A stretch of 35,651 nt of DNA from Cytophagales bacterium (GCA_025358885.1 JANYHW010000046.1:1-35651); one strand, 5' to 3'; shown: positions 24,327 through 33,679, numbered from the stretch's first letter. Notes: generated from the sequence alone by a model not told the origin. Made by a program: numbers and translations.

Positions 24327-26357
24327 ATGCCCTCCCTCCTACCCGGATACCAATATGATATTTTTGTCTCCTACCGTCACAAAGACAACCAGCCTACGCA
24401 AGGCTTCGGCGGGCAAGCACACGATGGCTGGGTGACGGAGTTTGTCCGGACGTTGCGGAGTGAACTCGAGGCGACATTCAAAGAAGACATCTCCATCTAC
24501 TTTGATGAGAATCCTCACGATGGACTCCTTCAACATCATGAAGTGGACGATTCGCTCAAGGATAAGTTACGGTGCCTGGTGTTGATTCCCATTGTATCCC
24601 AGACCTACTGCGATCCAAAAGCTTTTGCCTGGCAGCATGAATTGCTCGCATTCATCAAGATGGCATCCGAAGACAAACTCGGACTCAAAACCAAGGTGGG
24701 CAGTGGCAATACGGCGAGTAGAGTGCTTCCGGTAAGAATTCATGATGTGGATGCGCGGGACAAGAGGTTGTTTGAAGAAGCAACTGGAGGAATCATGCGG
24801 CCCATTGACTTTATCTATAAGGAGGCTGGAGTAAACAGGCCCTTGAGACATGCTGACGACCGCGGCCACAACCAGGAGCATACCGACTATCGCAACCAGG
24901 TCAACAAGGTGGCCAACGCCATCAAGGATATTATTGGTGGGCTGCAAGGAGTAGATGAAATCACGTCACCCGAAAAAAGTCCTGAAGTAACCCGGGGTCC
25001 CGTCTCGTTTGCCCGTGATCGGAAACCCGGAAGAAAGTGGAAGATGCGGCTTCCGCAAATCAATTCAACTTTCAGTTTTGGTTTTGCTGTAGTGGCCCTG
25101 CTGGCCCTCATCGCCCTGGCGGTTCTCCATTTCTCTGAGCCCACACCTGACCATGCAACATACCGGTCAGCCATCTTGCCTCCAAGCCCTAATCTTAACG
25201 GTTACGCCCTATCCCCTGATGGCAAGCTCCTCGTCTTTTCGGCTGTTGACTCATCTGGGCACAGCCTCTTGTGGGTAAGGCCACTTAACGCGCTTGTGAG
25301 CCGGCCACTCGACGGTACAGAAAACGCCATTTTCCCTTTCTGGTCCCCAAACTGTCGTTCCATCGGGTACTCTGCTGAGGGAAAACTCAAGCGAATAGAA
25401 GCTAGCGGTGGCCCTTCCAAGGTTCTTTGTGAGTGGAGTTGGTACGGAGGTGCGAGTTGGAATGCGAAGGGGACGATTATTTTTGGCAAAAGAAGTCATT
25501 CAAGCGCACTCCTGAAAGTCTCCGAAAATGGAGGGTCCCCGATACCCATTGCAGAACCAGAAACTGATTCTATCAGCAAGAAAATGGTCCATCTGTGGCC
25601 CTGGTTCTTGCCCGACGGCGAACATTTCCTTTACCTGTCCAGGAAGAACCCATGGTCGGATGATCCCACGGATGTTATCTGTGTCGGGTCATTGGATTCC
25701 ACCTTCCATCCAAAGGTGATCGCCAGGTCAGGTACCAAGGCCGCCTATGCCAATGGCCAGGTGTTGTTCGGAAAAGGGAATATTCTGATGGCTCAACCTT
25801 TCGACATCAACCAACTGCAGACCACCGGTGAAGCAATGCCAATCGCTGAAAAACTGAGAATAACAAAGATATTTGGTCACATCTCTTTCAGCGTTTCCCA
25901 AAACGGTTTGCTCGTCTATCGAACTGACGATGGCCCAGATGGCAGAAAGCTCAGATGGTTTGATCGCAACGGCAAAGAAGTAGACGTCGCCATCGAGCAC
26001 CCCATACTTTCGCAGGATGGTACCCCCCTTGAGATAGCGCTATCACCCAATGAAACCAAAATCGCAGCAAGCATTGCTGACCCCACAAGCGGGACCAGGG
26101 ACCTCTGGCAATATGAGATCAGGAGAGGAGTCTGGACTCGGTTTACATTCAACTCGGGCACCGAAACCACGCCGCTTTGGTCTCCGGACGGGAGAAGGAT
26201 TGTGTATGCATCCAATGAGGGTGGTCATTGGAGCCTGATACAACGGCCCGCCAACGACGATTCAAATGAGAAGGTATTGCTCCAGTCGGACAACAATCTA
26301 TATCCTGACGGCTGGTCCCCCGATGAAGATTCATCGCTTATAGCCTTACTTACCTAA
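24327..26357 (+). CDS. TIR domain, membrane helix and TolB-like propeller protein (5' part, frameshifted)
   Basis: 676 residues before a premature stop. Residues 8 to 205 are a TIR domain: YDIFVSYRHKD at the first strand, an IYFDENPHDG loop, LVLIPIVSQTYCDP, and E105 in WQHELLAF, the position of the NADase glutamate in active TIR enzymes. Basic residues (RKPGRKWKMR) precede one membrane helix at about 251 to 269, so the TIR end should be cytosolic and the rest periplasmic. From about 280 onward, repeated SPDGK-like blades (YALSPDGKLLVFSA, FWSPNCRSIGYSA, WPWFLPDGEHFLYLS) form a WD40/PD40-type propeller resembling those fused to serine/threonine kinases in Acidobacteria. I chose ATG 24327; the longer TTG start at 24249 adds no recognisable sequence. 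The last ten residues are out-of-frame. Confidence 0.85.
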   Translation: MPSLLPGYQYDIFVSYRHKDNQPTQGFGGQAHDGWVTEFVRTLRSELEATFKEDISIYFDENPHDGLLQHHEVDDSLKDKLRCLVLIPIVSQTYCDPKAFAWQHELLAFIKMASEDKLGLKTKVGSGNTASRVLPVRIHDVDARDKRLFEEATGGIMRPIDFIYKEAGVNRPLRHADDRGHNQEHTDYRNQVNKVANAIKDIIGGLQGVDEITSPEKSPEVTRGPVSFARDRKPGRKWKMRLPQINSTFSFGFAVVALLALIALAVLHFSEPTPDHATYRSAILPPSPNLNGYALSPDGKLLVFSAVDSSGHSLLWVRPLNALVSRPLDGTENAIFPFWSPNCRSIGYSAEGKLKRIEASGGPSKVLCEWSWYGGASWNAKGTIIFGKRSHSSALLKVSENGGSPIPIAEPETDSISKKMVHLWPWFLPDGEHFLYLSRKNPWSDDPTDVICVGSLDSTFHPKVIARSGTKAAYANGQVLFGKGNILMAQPFDINQLQTTGEAMPIAEKLRITKIFGHISFSVSQNGLLVYRTDDGPDGRKLRWFDRNGKEVDVAIEHPILSQDGTPLEIALSPNETKIAASIADPTSGTRDLWQYEIRRGVWTRFTFNSGTETTPLWSPDGRRIVYASNEGGHWSLIQRPANDDSNEKVLLQSDNNLYPDGWSPDEDSSLIALLT

Positions 26358-26833
26358 CGGGATCAGCCGATATTTGGATCTTGCCAATGAGCGAAACAGG
26401 CGAATCGAAACCCTTTCCGTTTTTACAAACACGATTCAAAGAAGAGTTACCGGTCTTTTCTCCGGATGGTCGATGGATTGCTTACCAATCGGACGAGTCC
26501 GGAAAAGACGAAATATTCGTTCGTCCTTTCCCGGGCCCCGGGGGCAAATACCAGGTCTCCTCATCCGGTGGCGCTGTGCCGAGATGGCGCGGAGACGGGA
26601 AAGAGCTTTTTTTCCTGGGGTTTGGCTACAAAATAATGGCAACAGAAATCAAGCTTGGTGAAACAACGATTGAGATTGGGACGACCCGGGAATTAGTGGG
26701 CGGCCATTCAGAAACTCGTCAATTCAGCGTAACCGCCGATGGTAAGAAATTCCTTGTGGTTTCATCATCGGGAAAAGCACTATCGACGCCGCTTACGCTG
26801 GTGGTGAATTGGCCGGGGGAGATCAAGAAATAA
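26327..26833 (+). pseudogene. 3' part of the TIR-propeller gene, displaced by a frameshift
   Basis: 168 residues continuing the propeller in another frame: RFIAYSLTYLTGSADIWILP, then PVFSPDGRWIAYQSDESGKDEIFVRPFPG and FSVTADGKKFLVV, ending before the second repeat copy. The upstream frame reads SPDE at 26316-26327; restoring one G at 26325-26326 gives SPDGRFIAYS, the exact family blade motif. So the two parts were one protein of 835 residues. It has no credible start of its own. Sequencing error, true inactivation and programmed slippage are all possible; the site has no obvious slippery heptamer. Confidence 0.85.
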
Positions 26834-26849
26834 TTTGAAGTTTTGCCAA

Positions 26850-26892
26850 TTGAAAATGGAATGCGGGTCTAATCTCTATTTTCAAATTATCT
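26850..26892. repeat. Palindromic direct repeat, copy 2 (right of TIR gene)
   Basis: Second 43-base copy, same orientation as copy 1. Outer arms TTGAAAATGG and CTATTTTCAA still pair (one G-T), but the inner stem is lost because the central bases differ. It begins 16 bases after the end of the propeller frame and lies in the convergent gap before the S9 peptidase gene. The 8-mer CCGTCGCA follows both copies (24229-24236 and 26915-26922) at different distances. Confidence 0.85.
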
Positions 26893-26938
26893 CATAATTA
26901 AATTTTCCTGCCTGCCGTCGCAAACTCCTAACTCCCAT

Positions 26939-28870
26939 CTACTCCTTCTCAGCTGTTACACCTTTCAGGTACTTGTCCAGGAATTTCAACACTTCCTCAG
27001 ATGCCTTGATGTTATTTTCCTTTTTCACAAATCCATGACCTTCGTCGGGGAAAATAACATACTCCACAGGTACACCATTTTTTCTAGCTGCTGCTACAAT
27101 TTCATCTGACTCCACCTGCAGCACGCGCGGATCGTTGCTTCCCTGCAATACAATAAATGGTTTCGTAATCTTGTCAGCGTGAAAGAGAGGTGATTTGTTA
27201 TATAGCGCAACAGAATCCGCGGTGAAAGGATCACCCAGTTCATTGTATAATGCCTTCCGGTTTGATTCCCACCATTTGGGAATGCTTTTCAATGTCCGGA
27301 GCCAGTTGGTAACCCCAAACAAGTTCACCCCGACTTTAAAGTCATCCGGTGCGAATGACAGGGCAGCCATGACCATGTATCCGCCGTAACTGCCTCCATA
27401 GATTCCAATCTTATCTGCATCAATGTAAGGCAGGCCAGCCAGCAACTTCTTGGATTCAATGCAATCCTTTAGATCATCCTGACCATGTTTGCGGTCATCC
27501 GCTGCAAAGAATGTTTTGCCATAACCTGAACTCCCCCGGTTATTTACTGCCAAAACTGCATATCCATGATTCACGAGAAACTGCAATGAGGCAGAATAAT
27601 CAAGACGCGTCTGCCCGCCCGGACCACCATGAATCCATAGCAGTGCAGGAACTTTTTCTCCTTGTTTCAGTCCTTTGGGTTTGTACAGCAGGCAAGGGAT
27701 CTCCATGCCATCAAACGATTTAAAGCGAACCACTTCACCAGCTACCAGGTCGTTCAGGTCGATGTCTTTTGTCATGGTGTTGGTAAGCTGCTTCACTTCC
27801 CTGGTTTCGAAATTGTACACAAACAAATTTCTGGGTGACTTTGAACTGCTCACATAGAAGCACATCAACTTTTCACTGTCCGAGATGGTCACTCCCGAAA
27901 TGTCACCCGCCGGCAAACCGGATATAGAAATGAGTTTTCCCCCATCAGATTCATCGTAGATTTTGATTTCCGTGCGCGCATCATTGTTGATGGCGACAAC
28001 ACGATATTTGCCGTTGTGTGACAGGTAGGCCGCCACAATATCCCACGGAGCTTCTTCAACTTTTTGTTTTGCACCACTGGCAATGTCGTAGGATGCCAGG
28101 TACCTAAACTCACTGCCCTCGTCCGTGAGGTAGTACAATTTTTTGCCGTCCATACTGAAATATTGAGGATTGTATTGAATATCACCTTCGTGAGCCGAGA
28201 TAAGCTTGGGAGTGCCTGTCTGCGTGTCCAGCAAATACATATTGGAATTATTTGTGGTGATATTCTCACTTAGTGCAACATACCGGTCATCAATTGATAC
28301 AACATCCGGATTAAGTCCCTTTTCATTCTTATACAGCAAGGTGGAGGGGTAAATTTTTTTCTCTCCGCCCACCACCTGCACATTGTATAAATCAAAATAT
28401 TTTTTATCCCTGCTGTTCGAAGCGTAGTACATCAGTTTCTTGCTGTAACTCCAACCCGCGAACTGCGCCTTGGCGGTGCTGTCCTGAATAAGATCGATGG
28501 TTACGCCATCCGGATTTCGGACATAGATGTGATTGATTTCATTGCCACCCTTATCGCTGGTGTAAACCATCCTGTCGTCGGTCGGAAAATAAGATAACGC
28601 AAACACGGCATTGCTGGTGGACTGTGTCAGTGGCTTCTTTTCACCCGTCTTGATGTCAATTTCTTCCGCATTGAAAATGCCGGTTTCATTTCCACTGATG
28701 AGCACCCTGCTTTCATCAGGTGAAAAAGCACGGCCATTGATATTCACCACATCCAGGAACTGCCGGATGGAATATCGCTTGGGCTCCTTCTCCTCTGCTT
28801 GCTTATTACATGATACAAGGATGAGGGATAGGCCTAAAATGACGATGACTCGGATAAAAGTTGATTTCAT
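26939..28870 (-). CDS. S9 family (prolyl oligopeptidase/DPP IV-like) lipoprotein peptidase
   Basis: 643 residues. Lipoprotein signal: a hydrophobic stretch ending ILVSC, so C21 is lipidated and the protein is anchored in a membrane facing the periplasm or outside. Residues about 35 to 375 form a beta-propeller (FSPDESRVLISG, YTSDKGGN and similar). The alpha/beta-hydrolase domain has LWIHGGPGGQ (oxyanion region) and a full triad: S494 in GGSYGGY, D580 in GSNDPRV, H612 in DEGHGF. It likely cleaves short peptides or trims proteins in the envelope. It is convergent with the TIR gene and divergent from the hydrolase gene at 28973. A weak TATCTTTC element lies about 20 bases upstream. Confidence 0.92.
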   Translation of the reverse strand: MKSTFIRVIVILGLSLILVSCNKQAEEKEPKRYSIRQFLDVVNINGRAFSPDESRVLISGNETGIFNAEEIDIKTGEKKPLTQSTSNAVFALSYFPTDDRMVYTSDKGGNEINHIYVRNPDGVTIDLIQDSTAKAQFAGWSYSKKLMYYASNSRDKKYFDLYNVQVVGGEKKIYPSTLLYKNEKGLNPDVVSIDDRYVALSENITTNNSNMYLLDTQTGTPKLISAHEGDIQYNPQYFSMDGKKLYYLTDEGSEFRYLASYDIASGAKQKVEEAPWDIVAAYLSHNGKYRVVAINNDARTEIKIYDESDGGKLISISGLPAGDISGVTISDSEKLMCFYVSSSKSPRNLFVYNFETREVKQLTNTMTKDIDLNDLVAGEVVRFKSFDGMEIPCLLYKPKGLKQGEKVPALLWIHGGPGGQTRLDYSASLQFLVNHGYAVLAVNNRGSSGYGKTFFAADDRKHGQDDLKDCIESKKLLAGLPYIDADKIGIYGGSYGGYMVMAALSFAPDDFKVGVNLFGVTNWLRTLKSIPKWWESNRKALYNELGDPFTADSVALYNKSPLFHADKITKPFIVLQGSNDPRVLQVESDEIVAAARKNGVPVEYVIFPDEGHGFVKKENNIKASEEVLKFLDKYLKGVTAEKE

Positions 28871-28958
28871 GGCGGAGATGTTTTGAAATGGAAAGATATT
28901 GAAAAAACAGCGGGTGGAAATGGATTTTACAGCTACTGCTGAAACGCATTAAAAGTGG

Positions 28959-28966
28959 TAATTTTG
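28959..28966 (+). promoter_or_regulatory. Candidate -7 promoter element for the hydrolase-pssA-porUV run
   Basis: TAATTTTG matches TAnnTTTG and ends six bases before the ATG at 28973, so transcription would start two or three bases before translation. CTG, a near match to TTG, lies 20 bases upstream. If real, it drives the whole downstream cluster. Confidence 0.45.
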
Positions 28967-28972
28967 CGAGGT

Positions 28973-29620
28973 ATGATCCAAATTCAAGCCTTTACATTCA
29001 ATCCATTCAGTGAGAACACATACGTTTTGTACGATGAGACCCGGGAGGCAGTGATCATAGATCCTGGATGTTATGAAAAGGCAGAACAGGAGGAATTGAC
29101 CGAATTCGTTTCCGGGAAGAAACTAATCATAAAATTGCTCCTGAACACCCACTGCCATATCGACCACGTGCTCGGAAATGAATTTGTGAAAAGAATTTAT
29201 AAAATACCGCTTCTCATCCATCCATTTGAGGCTCCGGTATTGAAATCAGTTAAAGTATATGCACCCAACTATGGTTTCCCAAACTACCACGAAGCATCGC
29301 CCGATGGAGAATTGAATGAAAGTGCATCGGTTCAATTTGGCAATAGCACCCTGAACGTCATCTTTTTGCCTGGACATTCTCCGGGGCATGTCGGATTCGA
29401 TTCAAGTCACCAGAAATTTGTCATTGGAGGCGATGTGCTGTTTTATCATTCCGTTGGCCGGACTGATCTTCCGGGTGGGAACACAGAAACTTTGCTTGAC
29501 AGCATTCAGCATAAACTCTTTTTGCTTCCTGATGATGTTACCGTTTACCCTGGCCATGGCCCGGCCACTACCCTGGGCGAAGAAAAAATGCACAATCCAT
29601 ACTGCGCCATTACTGTCTGA
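28973..29620 (+). CDS. Metallo-beta-lactamase fold hydrolase (glyoxalase II-like)
   Basis: 215 residues from ATG 28973; a GTG at 28955 would lie on the promoter. The metal site is complete: THCHIDH (H60, H62, D64, H65), then LPGHSPGHVG, GGDVLF and YPGHGPATTLGEE. It belongs to the group of small MBL hydrolases in Bacteroidota related to glyoxalase II, likely hydrolysing a thioester or similar cytosolic substrate. Its stop overlaps the pssA start by one base. Confidence 0.9.
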   Translation: MIQIQAFTFNPFSENTYVLYDETREAVIIDPGCYEKAEQEELTEFVSGKKLIIKLLLNTHCHIDHVLGNEFVKRIYKIPLLIHPFEAPVLKSVKVYAPNYGFPNYHEASPDGELNESASVQFGNSTLNVIFLPGHSPGHVGFDSSHQKFVIGGDVLFYHSVGRTDLPGGNTETLLDSIQHKLFLLPDDVTVYPGHGPATTLGEEKMHNPYCAITV

Positions 29621-30300
29621 TGAAAATTCTCCGTCACTTACCTAACGCCCTTACGTGTGGCAACCTTTTGTGCGGATGCATCGGGATTATTTTCGTCCTT
29701 CAAAATTCCACATGGTCAGGAATCCTGTTTGTTCTGGCGGCCGGGATCTTTGATTTTTTTGATGGTTTTGCCGCACGAGTCCTGAAAGTGAGCTCCCCGA
29801 TTGGCAAAGAACTTGACTCGCTCGCCGATGTGGTAAGTTTTGGAGTGCTGCCTTCTGTGGTGATGTTTCAAATGATGGATGCGATATCCTCCAGCAGCTA
29901 TCTGCCTTTTACCGCATTCAGCCTCGCCATTTTCTCCGCTTTGCGTTTAGCAAAATTCAATATCGATGAAAATCAAACGGACACCTTCATTGGTTTACCC
30001 ACGCCAGCCAATGCGATGTTCATTGCGTCCCTGGTCTATCTCAAAGGGCCATGGGATATATTCATTTCCAACGATATTTTTCTGGTACTCATCACCGCGA
30101 CATTTTCTTTTCTTCTCGTGTCGCCATGGGAATTATTTGCTCTCAAATTCAAGAATTACCAATGGGCCGACAACAAAGTGAGGTTTACCTTCCTTGGAAT
30201 CTCGGTATTACTGCTGGCTGTGTGGCAGTTGTCCGCCATGCCCTTTGTTATACTATTGTACATTCTGATCTCGTTAATGAAGCGTTGGATTAGAATCTGA
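29620..30300 (+). CDS. pssA: CDP-diacylglycerol-serine O-phosphatidyltransferase
   Basis: 226 residues with about seven hydrophobic helices. The CDP-alcohol phosphatidyltransferase motif is complete: D45, D48-G49, A52-R53, then G62, D66 and D70 in IGKELDSLAD. The downstream SFGVLPSVVMF matches the type II serine-specific subgroup. It makes phosphatidylserine, precursor of phosphatidylethanolamine, in the inner membrane. ATG 29620 overlaps the preceding stop; porU begins 4 bases after its end, so the genes are very likely co-transcribed. Confidence 0.93.
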   Translation: MKILRHLPNALTCGNLLCGCIGIIFVLQNSTWSGILFVLAAGIFDFFDGFAARVLKVSSPIGKELDSLADVVSFGVLPSVVMFQMMDAISSSSYLPFTAFSLAIFSALRLAKFNIDENQTDTFIGLPTPANAMFIASLVYLKGPWDIFISNDIFLVLITATFSFLLVSPWELFALKFKNYQWADNKVRFTFLGISVLLLAVWQLSAMPFVILLYILISLMKRWIRI

Positions 30301-30304
30301 AGTT

Positions 30305-33300
30305 TTGAAGCCTTTTTCCCTTCTTCTGTGCTTGGTTTGGTCAGTGGCCGCCCCCGGTCAGACACCCTCCTTGCTGTCCAATGGAAAATGGTACAAGCTT
30401 TCGGTGCCCGTGGATGCGGTTTACAAGATTGACTACAACCTGCTCAAGAAGATGGGAATCAATCCCGATGCAATTGATCCAAAAAAGATACGCCTTTTTG
30501 CCGCTGCCAATGGAATGCTTCCCCAATCAAATGCTATCTCCAGAATCAGCGACCTTAAAGAAGTCGCCCTGTACTCACCCGGCGAAGGAGATGGCAAATT
30601 CAACAGCCAGGACTATATACTTTTTTTCGGACAGGGACCTGACAGCTATCAGCTGTTGACCAACAAGAAGATATTCAACTATCAAAACAATTTATACAGC
30701 GACAAGAACTATTATTTTCTCACCCTGAGCACCACAAGCGGTTCCCGGCTGACTACCCTTCAGAATCTTCCGGGAAGTTTCCCAACCGTAAATGAGTTTG
30801 ACGACTTCTCCTACTATGAAACTGAGCAATACAATGACCTTCACTCCGGACGCGATTGGTACGGAGAACAATTTGATACCAAAACGGAATACACTATCCG
30901 ATTTCAATTGCCCGGTATCGTCGATGGTTCAACCATTCAGTTAGTTTCCAATGTGATGGGGCAATCATTCAGTGAGTCAACATTCCAGGTTTCTTTCAAT
31001 GGCATTTCAATTGCCGAGCAAAAACCACCCCCCATTGTCAATTCAACGTATGAAATAAAGGGAAGTGAAGCGATCGATACATTAACTTTTAATGCCTCTC
31101 TTGTGAATGCGGCCGCGCAAGCCAATCAGGACGTTAAATTAAAATTCATCAAGGCAACATCAGGCCGCTCAGTAGGATATCTGGATTACCTCTTGCTTCA
31201 GATGAAGCGAAAACTTGCGTTATACGGAGATCAAACGATTTTTCATTCATTGAAGAGTCTTGAGCAGGCCACTTCAAAGTTCACCGTTGGCGCCATGGCC
31301 GCGGATGGTATGATCTGGGATGTGACCGATGCATACAATCCGCAGATACAGCAGTTTCAGTTTGAATTGGGGGAAGGATCATTCTCGGCTCCCTCGGGTT
31401 CGTTGAAAAAGTACATTGTTATGTCGAACAAGAACTATCAGACACCAACGTTGGAGGGCGAGGTAATCAACCAAAATCTTCATGGAATAACCCTGGTCGA
31501 TCTCCTTATTGTCACCGCACCGGAATTCCTGGCCGACGCAAAAAGACTCGCCAATCACCGACAATCCAGGAACCTCCTGAAGGTGTCGGTGATAACCACC
31601 GCACAAGTGTACAATGAATTCTCCGGCGGCAAGCAGGACATTACGGCCATTCGCGATCTGGTGAAATACTTGTATGACCAAAAGACCGGAATCAGAAATT
31701 TACTCCTGTTCGGCCGAGGCTCATATGATTACAAGAACTACTTGTCATACAACAAGAACTTTGTTCCCACCTACGAATCCAGGAATTCCCTCAGTCCGCT
31801 GGAGACTTATGCGTCGGACGACTACTATGGGTTTCTTGAACCCGGTGAAGGGAACTGGGGTGAAAATCCACCGGAGCTAAATACGCTGGATATTGGCGTC
31901 GGGCGCATTCCCATCAAAAAAGTAGATGAAGCCAAAATTGTAGTTGACAAAATCATCGAGTATGAAAATCAAAACTGGGGTGACTGGCGCAAAGAAATTC
32001 TCTTTGTTGCCGACGATGGTGATTTTAACATTCACCAGGGCCAAGCCGATTTGCTGGCAGAAGCAATCGAAACGGACCATCCCGAATTTAATACACAGAA
32101 ACTTTACCTGGATTCCTTTAAGCAACCCAACAGCTCGATTGGTCAGGTATCGCCAGATGCCTCAAATGCCCTGACCAATCACGTTAACAAAGGTGTTGCT
32201 ATCATTAACTATACGGGGCATGGCAGTGAGCAACAATGGATGCAGGAGCGTATTCTAGATCAAGTCATCCTGGAGAAATGGAAACCGGCACCGCGCTATC
32301 CGTTGCTGGTGACGGCCACTTGCGAATTCGGAAGAAATGATGACCCGGGATTGATATCCACCTCTGAGCTCTCTCTCATTCATGCGGGCACGGGGTCGAT
32401 TGGACTGGTGACCACCACCCGGCCTGTTAATTCAGCTACAAACTTTACGTTGAACAAAGCTTTTTATCAATCACTTTTTACAAAAGAATCAAACCAGTTT
32501 CGGGACCTCGGTTCTGTATTTCGCGATACGAAGAACAACAGCATAAGCGGAGTGTCCAATCGCAACTTTTCGCTCCTCGGGGATCCCTCCATGAAATTGG
32601 CGCTGCCATCCACGGAGGTGAAAATCACCTCGGTAAAGAATCTGACTTCAGGCTCGGATACATTGAAGGGAACGTCGAAAGTAAATATCAAAGGTTCCAT
32701 CTTCACCAACGGCAATATTAATCCCGGCTACAACGGAACCCTGGCCATGACGGTATTTGATAAACCCACCAGCAGCACTACGAAAGGAGATGAAAATCCG
32801 CCCTTTGATTTCAAGCAACATGACAATTCACTATTCAATGGCCAGGCCAGTGTTCGCAATGGAGCATTTGAGATTGAGTTTACCTTCCCAAAAGAAATTA
32901 ATCCAGCGGTGGGTTTGGGTAAGATAAGTTTATATGCATCCCCATCAGGCAATAATGCGGATGTCATCGGGGTCAGCACTTCGGTGAAGATCGGTGCACT
33001 TGAGCAAAATCCTGCCATCGATACCCAGGGCCCCACCATTTCCCTGTATATGGGCGACTCCACCTTCACCAATGGAGGTATTGCTGGCTCGGATAGCCGG
33101 ATGGTTGCCATCCTCTCCGACAAGAGTGGTATCAATATTTCGGAATACAATTCTCAGCAAGTGTTGCGCGCCACACTGGATGATAGCCTCACCTTCAACC
33201 TGAATTCATACTATCGATCGGATGTGGATAACATTGCCCGGGGTAAAGTATCCTATCCGGTTTACGGCCTCAAACCGGGACAGCATCATCTGACCCTGTC

Positions 33301-33679
33301 TGCATTTGATACATTTGGGAATGGATCAACTGCCTCCATTGTTTTTTCAGTTTCCGATCAAAGCGGAATTCAAATTGAGCAATGGTTGAACTATCCGAAC
33401 CCCGTTACGTCCACTACCATATTTCATTTCAAACACAATCGCTCCGGGGAAGACCTTGAGGCTGTGGTGACTGTCTATGACCAGGTGGGGCAACCTGTAC
33501 TTTCCAGCACTTACCAAATCACGGGTAGCGCGTATCAAGTGGACCTTCCGCCATGGGATGGTACCACGGGTGCCGGGACAAAATTGAGCGCTGGGCTATA
33601 TCTGTCAAAGCTTTCAGTTCGTTCTCTGCTGGATGGGTCCAAAAATGAAAAAATAACGAAGGTTATAATATCCAATTGA
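30305..33679 (+). CDS. porU: Type IX secretion system sortase PorU
   Basis: 1124 residues. Signal peptide about residues 1 to 19 (KPFSLLLCLVWSVAAPGQ). An N-terminal beta-rich region precedes a C25 gingipain-like domain at about 395 to 765, with H639 in NYTGHGSEQQWMQE and C673 in TATCEFGRNDDPG as the catalytic dyad, closing at FSLLGDPSMKLALP. The last 90 residues (YPNPVTSTTIFHF through SAGLYLSKL) are a type IX C-terminal domain. PorU cleaves and attaches secreted cargo at the cell surface. The start must be TTG 30305: an in-frame stop lies at 30278-30280 and no ATG fits the signal peptide. porV follows after 26 bases. Confidence 0.93.
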   Translation: MKPFSLLLCLVWSVAAPGQTPSLLSNGKWYKLSVPVDAVYKIDYNLLKKMGINPDAIDPKKIRLFAAANGMLPQSNAISRISDLKEVALYSPGEGDGKFNSQDYILFFGQGPDSYQLLTNKKIFNYQNNLYSDKNYYFLTLSTTSGSRLTTLQNLPGSFPTVNEFDDFSYYETEQYNDLHSGRDWYGEQFDTKTEYTIRFQLPGIVDGSTIQLVSNVMGQSFSESTFQVSFNGISIAEQKPPPIVNSTYEIKGSEAIDTLTFNASLVNAAAQANQDVKLKFIKATSGRSVGYLDYLLLQMKRKLALYGDQTIFHSLKSLEQATSKFTVGAMAADGMIWDVTDAYNPQIQQFQFELGEGSFSAPSGSLKKYIVMSNKNYQTPTLEGEVINQNLHGITLVDLLIVTAPEFLADAKRLANHRQSRNLLKVSVITTAQVYNEFSGGKQDITAIRDLVKYLYDQKTGIRNLLLFGRGSYDYKNYLSYNKNFVPTYESRNSLSPLETYASDDYYGFLEPGEGNWGENPPELNTLDIGVGRIPIKKVDEAKIVVDKIIEYENQNWGDWRKEILFVADDGDFNIHQGQADLLAEAIETDHPEFNTQKLYLDSFKQPNSSIGQVSPDASNALTNHVNKGVAIINYTGHGSEQQWMQERILDQVILEKWKPAPRYPLLVTATCEFGRNDDPGLISTSELSLIHAGTGSIGLVTTTRPVNSATNFTLNKAFYQSLFTKESNQFRDLGSVFRDTKNNSISGVSNRNFSLLGDPSMKLALPSTEVKITSVKNLTSGSDTLKGTSKVNIKGSIFTNGNINPGYNGTLAMTVFDKPTSSTTKGDENPPFDFKQHDNSLFNGQASVRNGAFEIEFTFPKEINPAVGLGKISLYASPSGNNADVIGVSTSVKIGALEQNPAIDTQGPTISLYMGDSTFTNGGIAGSDSRMVAILSDKSGINISEYNSQQVLRATLDDSLTFNLNSYYRSDVDNIARGKVSYPVYGLKPGQHHLTLSAFDTFGNGSTASIVFSVSDQSGIQIEQWLNYPNPVTSTTIFHFKHNRSGEDLEAVVTVYDQVGQPVLSSTYQITGSAYQVDLPPWDGTTGAGTKLSAGLYLSKLSVRSLLDGSKNEKITKVIISN

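Noticed and set aside
26320-26330. Programmed ribosomal frameshift in the TIR gene
   Set aside because: No slippery heptamer or following stem is obvious, and the missing base in a GGA codon is explained more simply by a deletion or sequencing error. Not fully excluded.
24175-26938. Insertion sequence or transposon carrying the TIR gene
   Set aside because: No transposase, integrase, terminal inverted repeat or clear target-site duplication. The flanking palindromes alone do not prove mobility.
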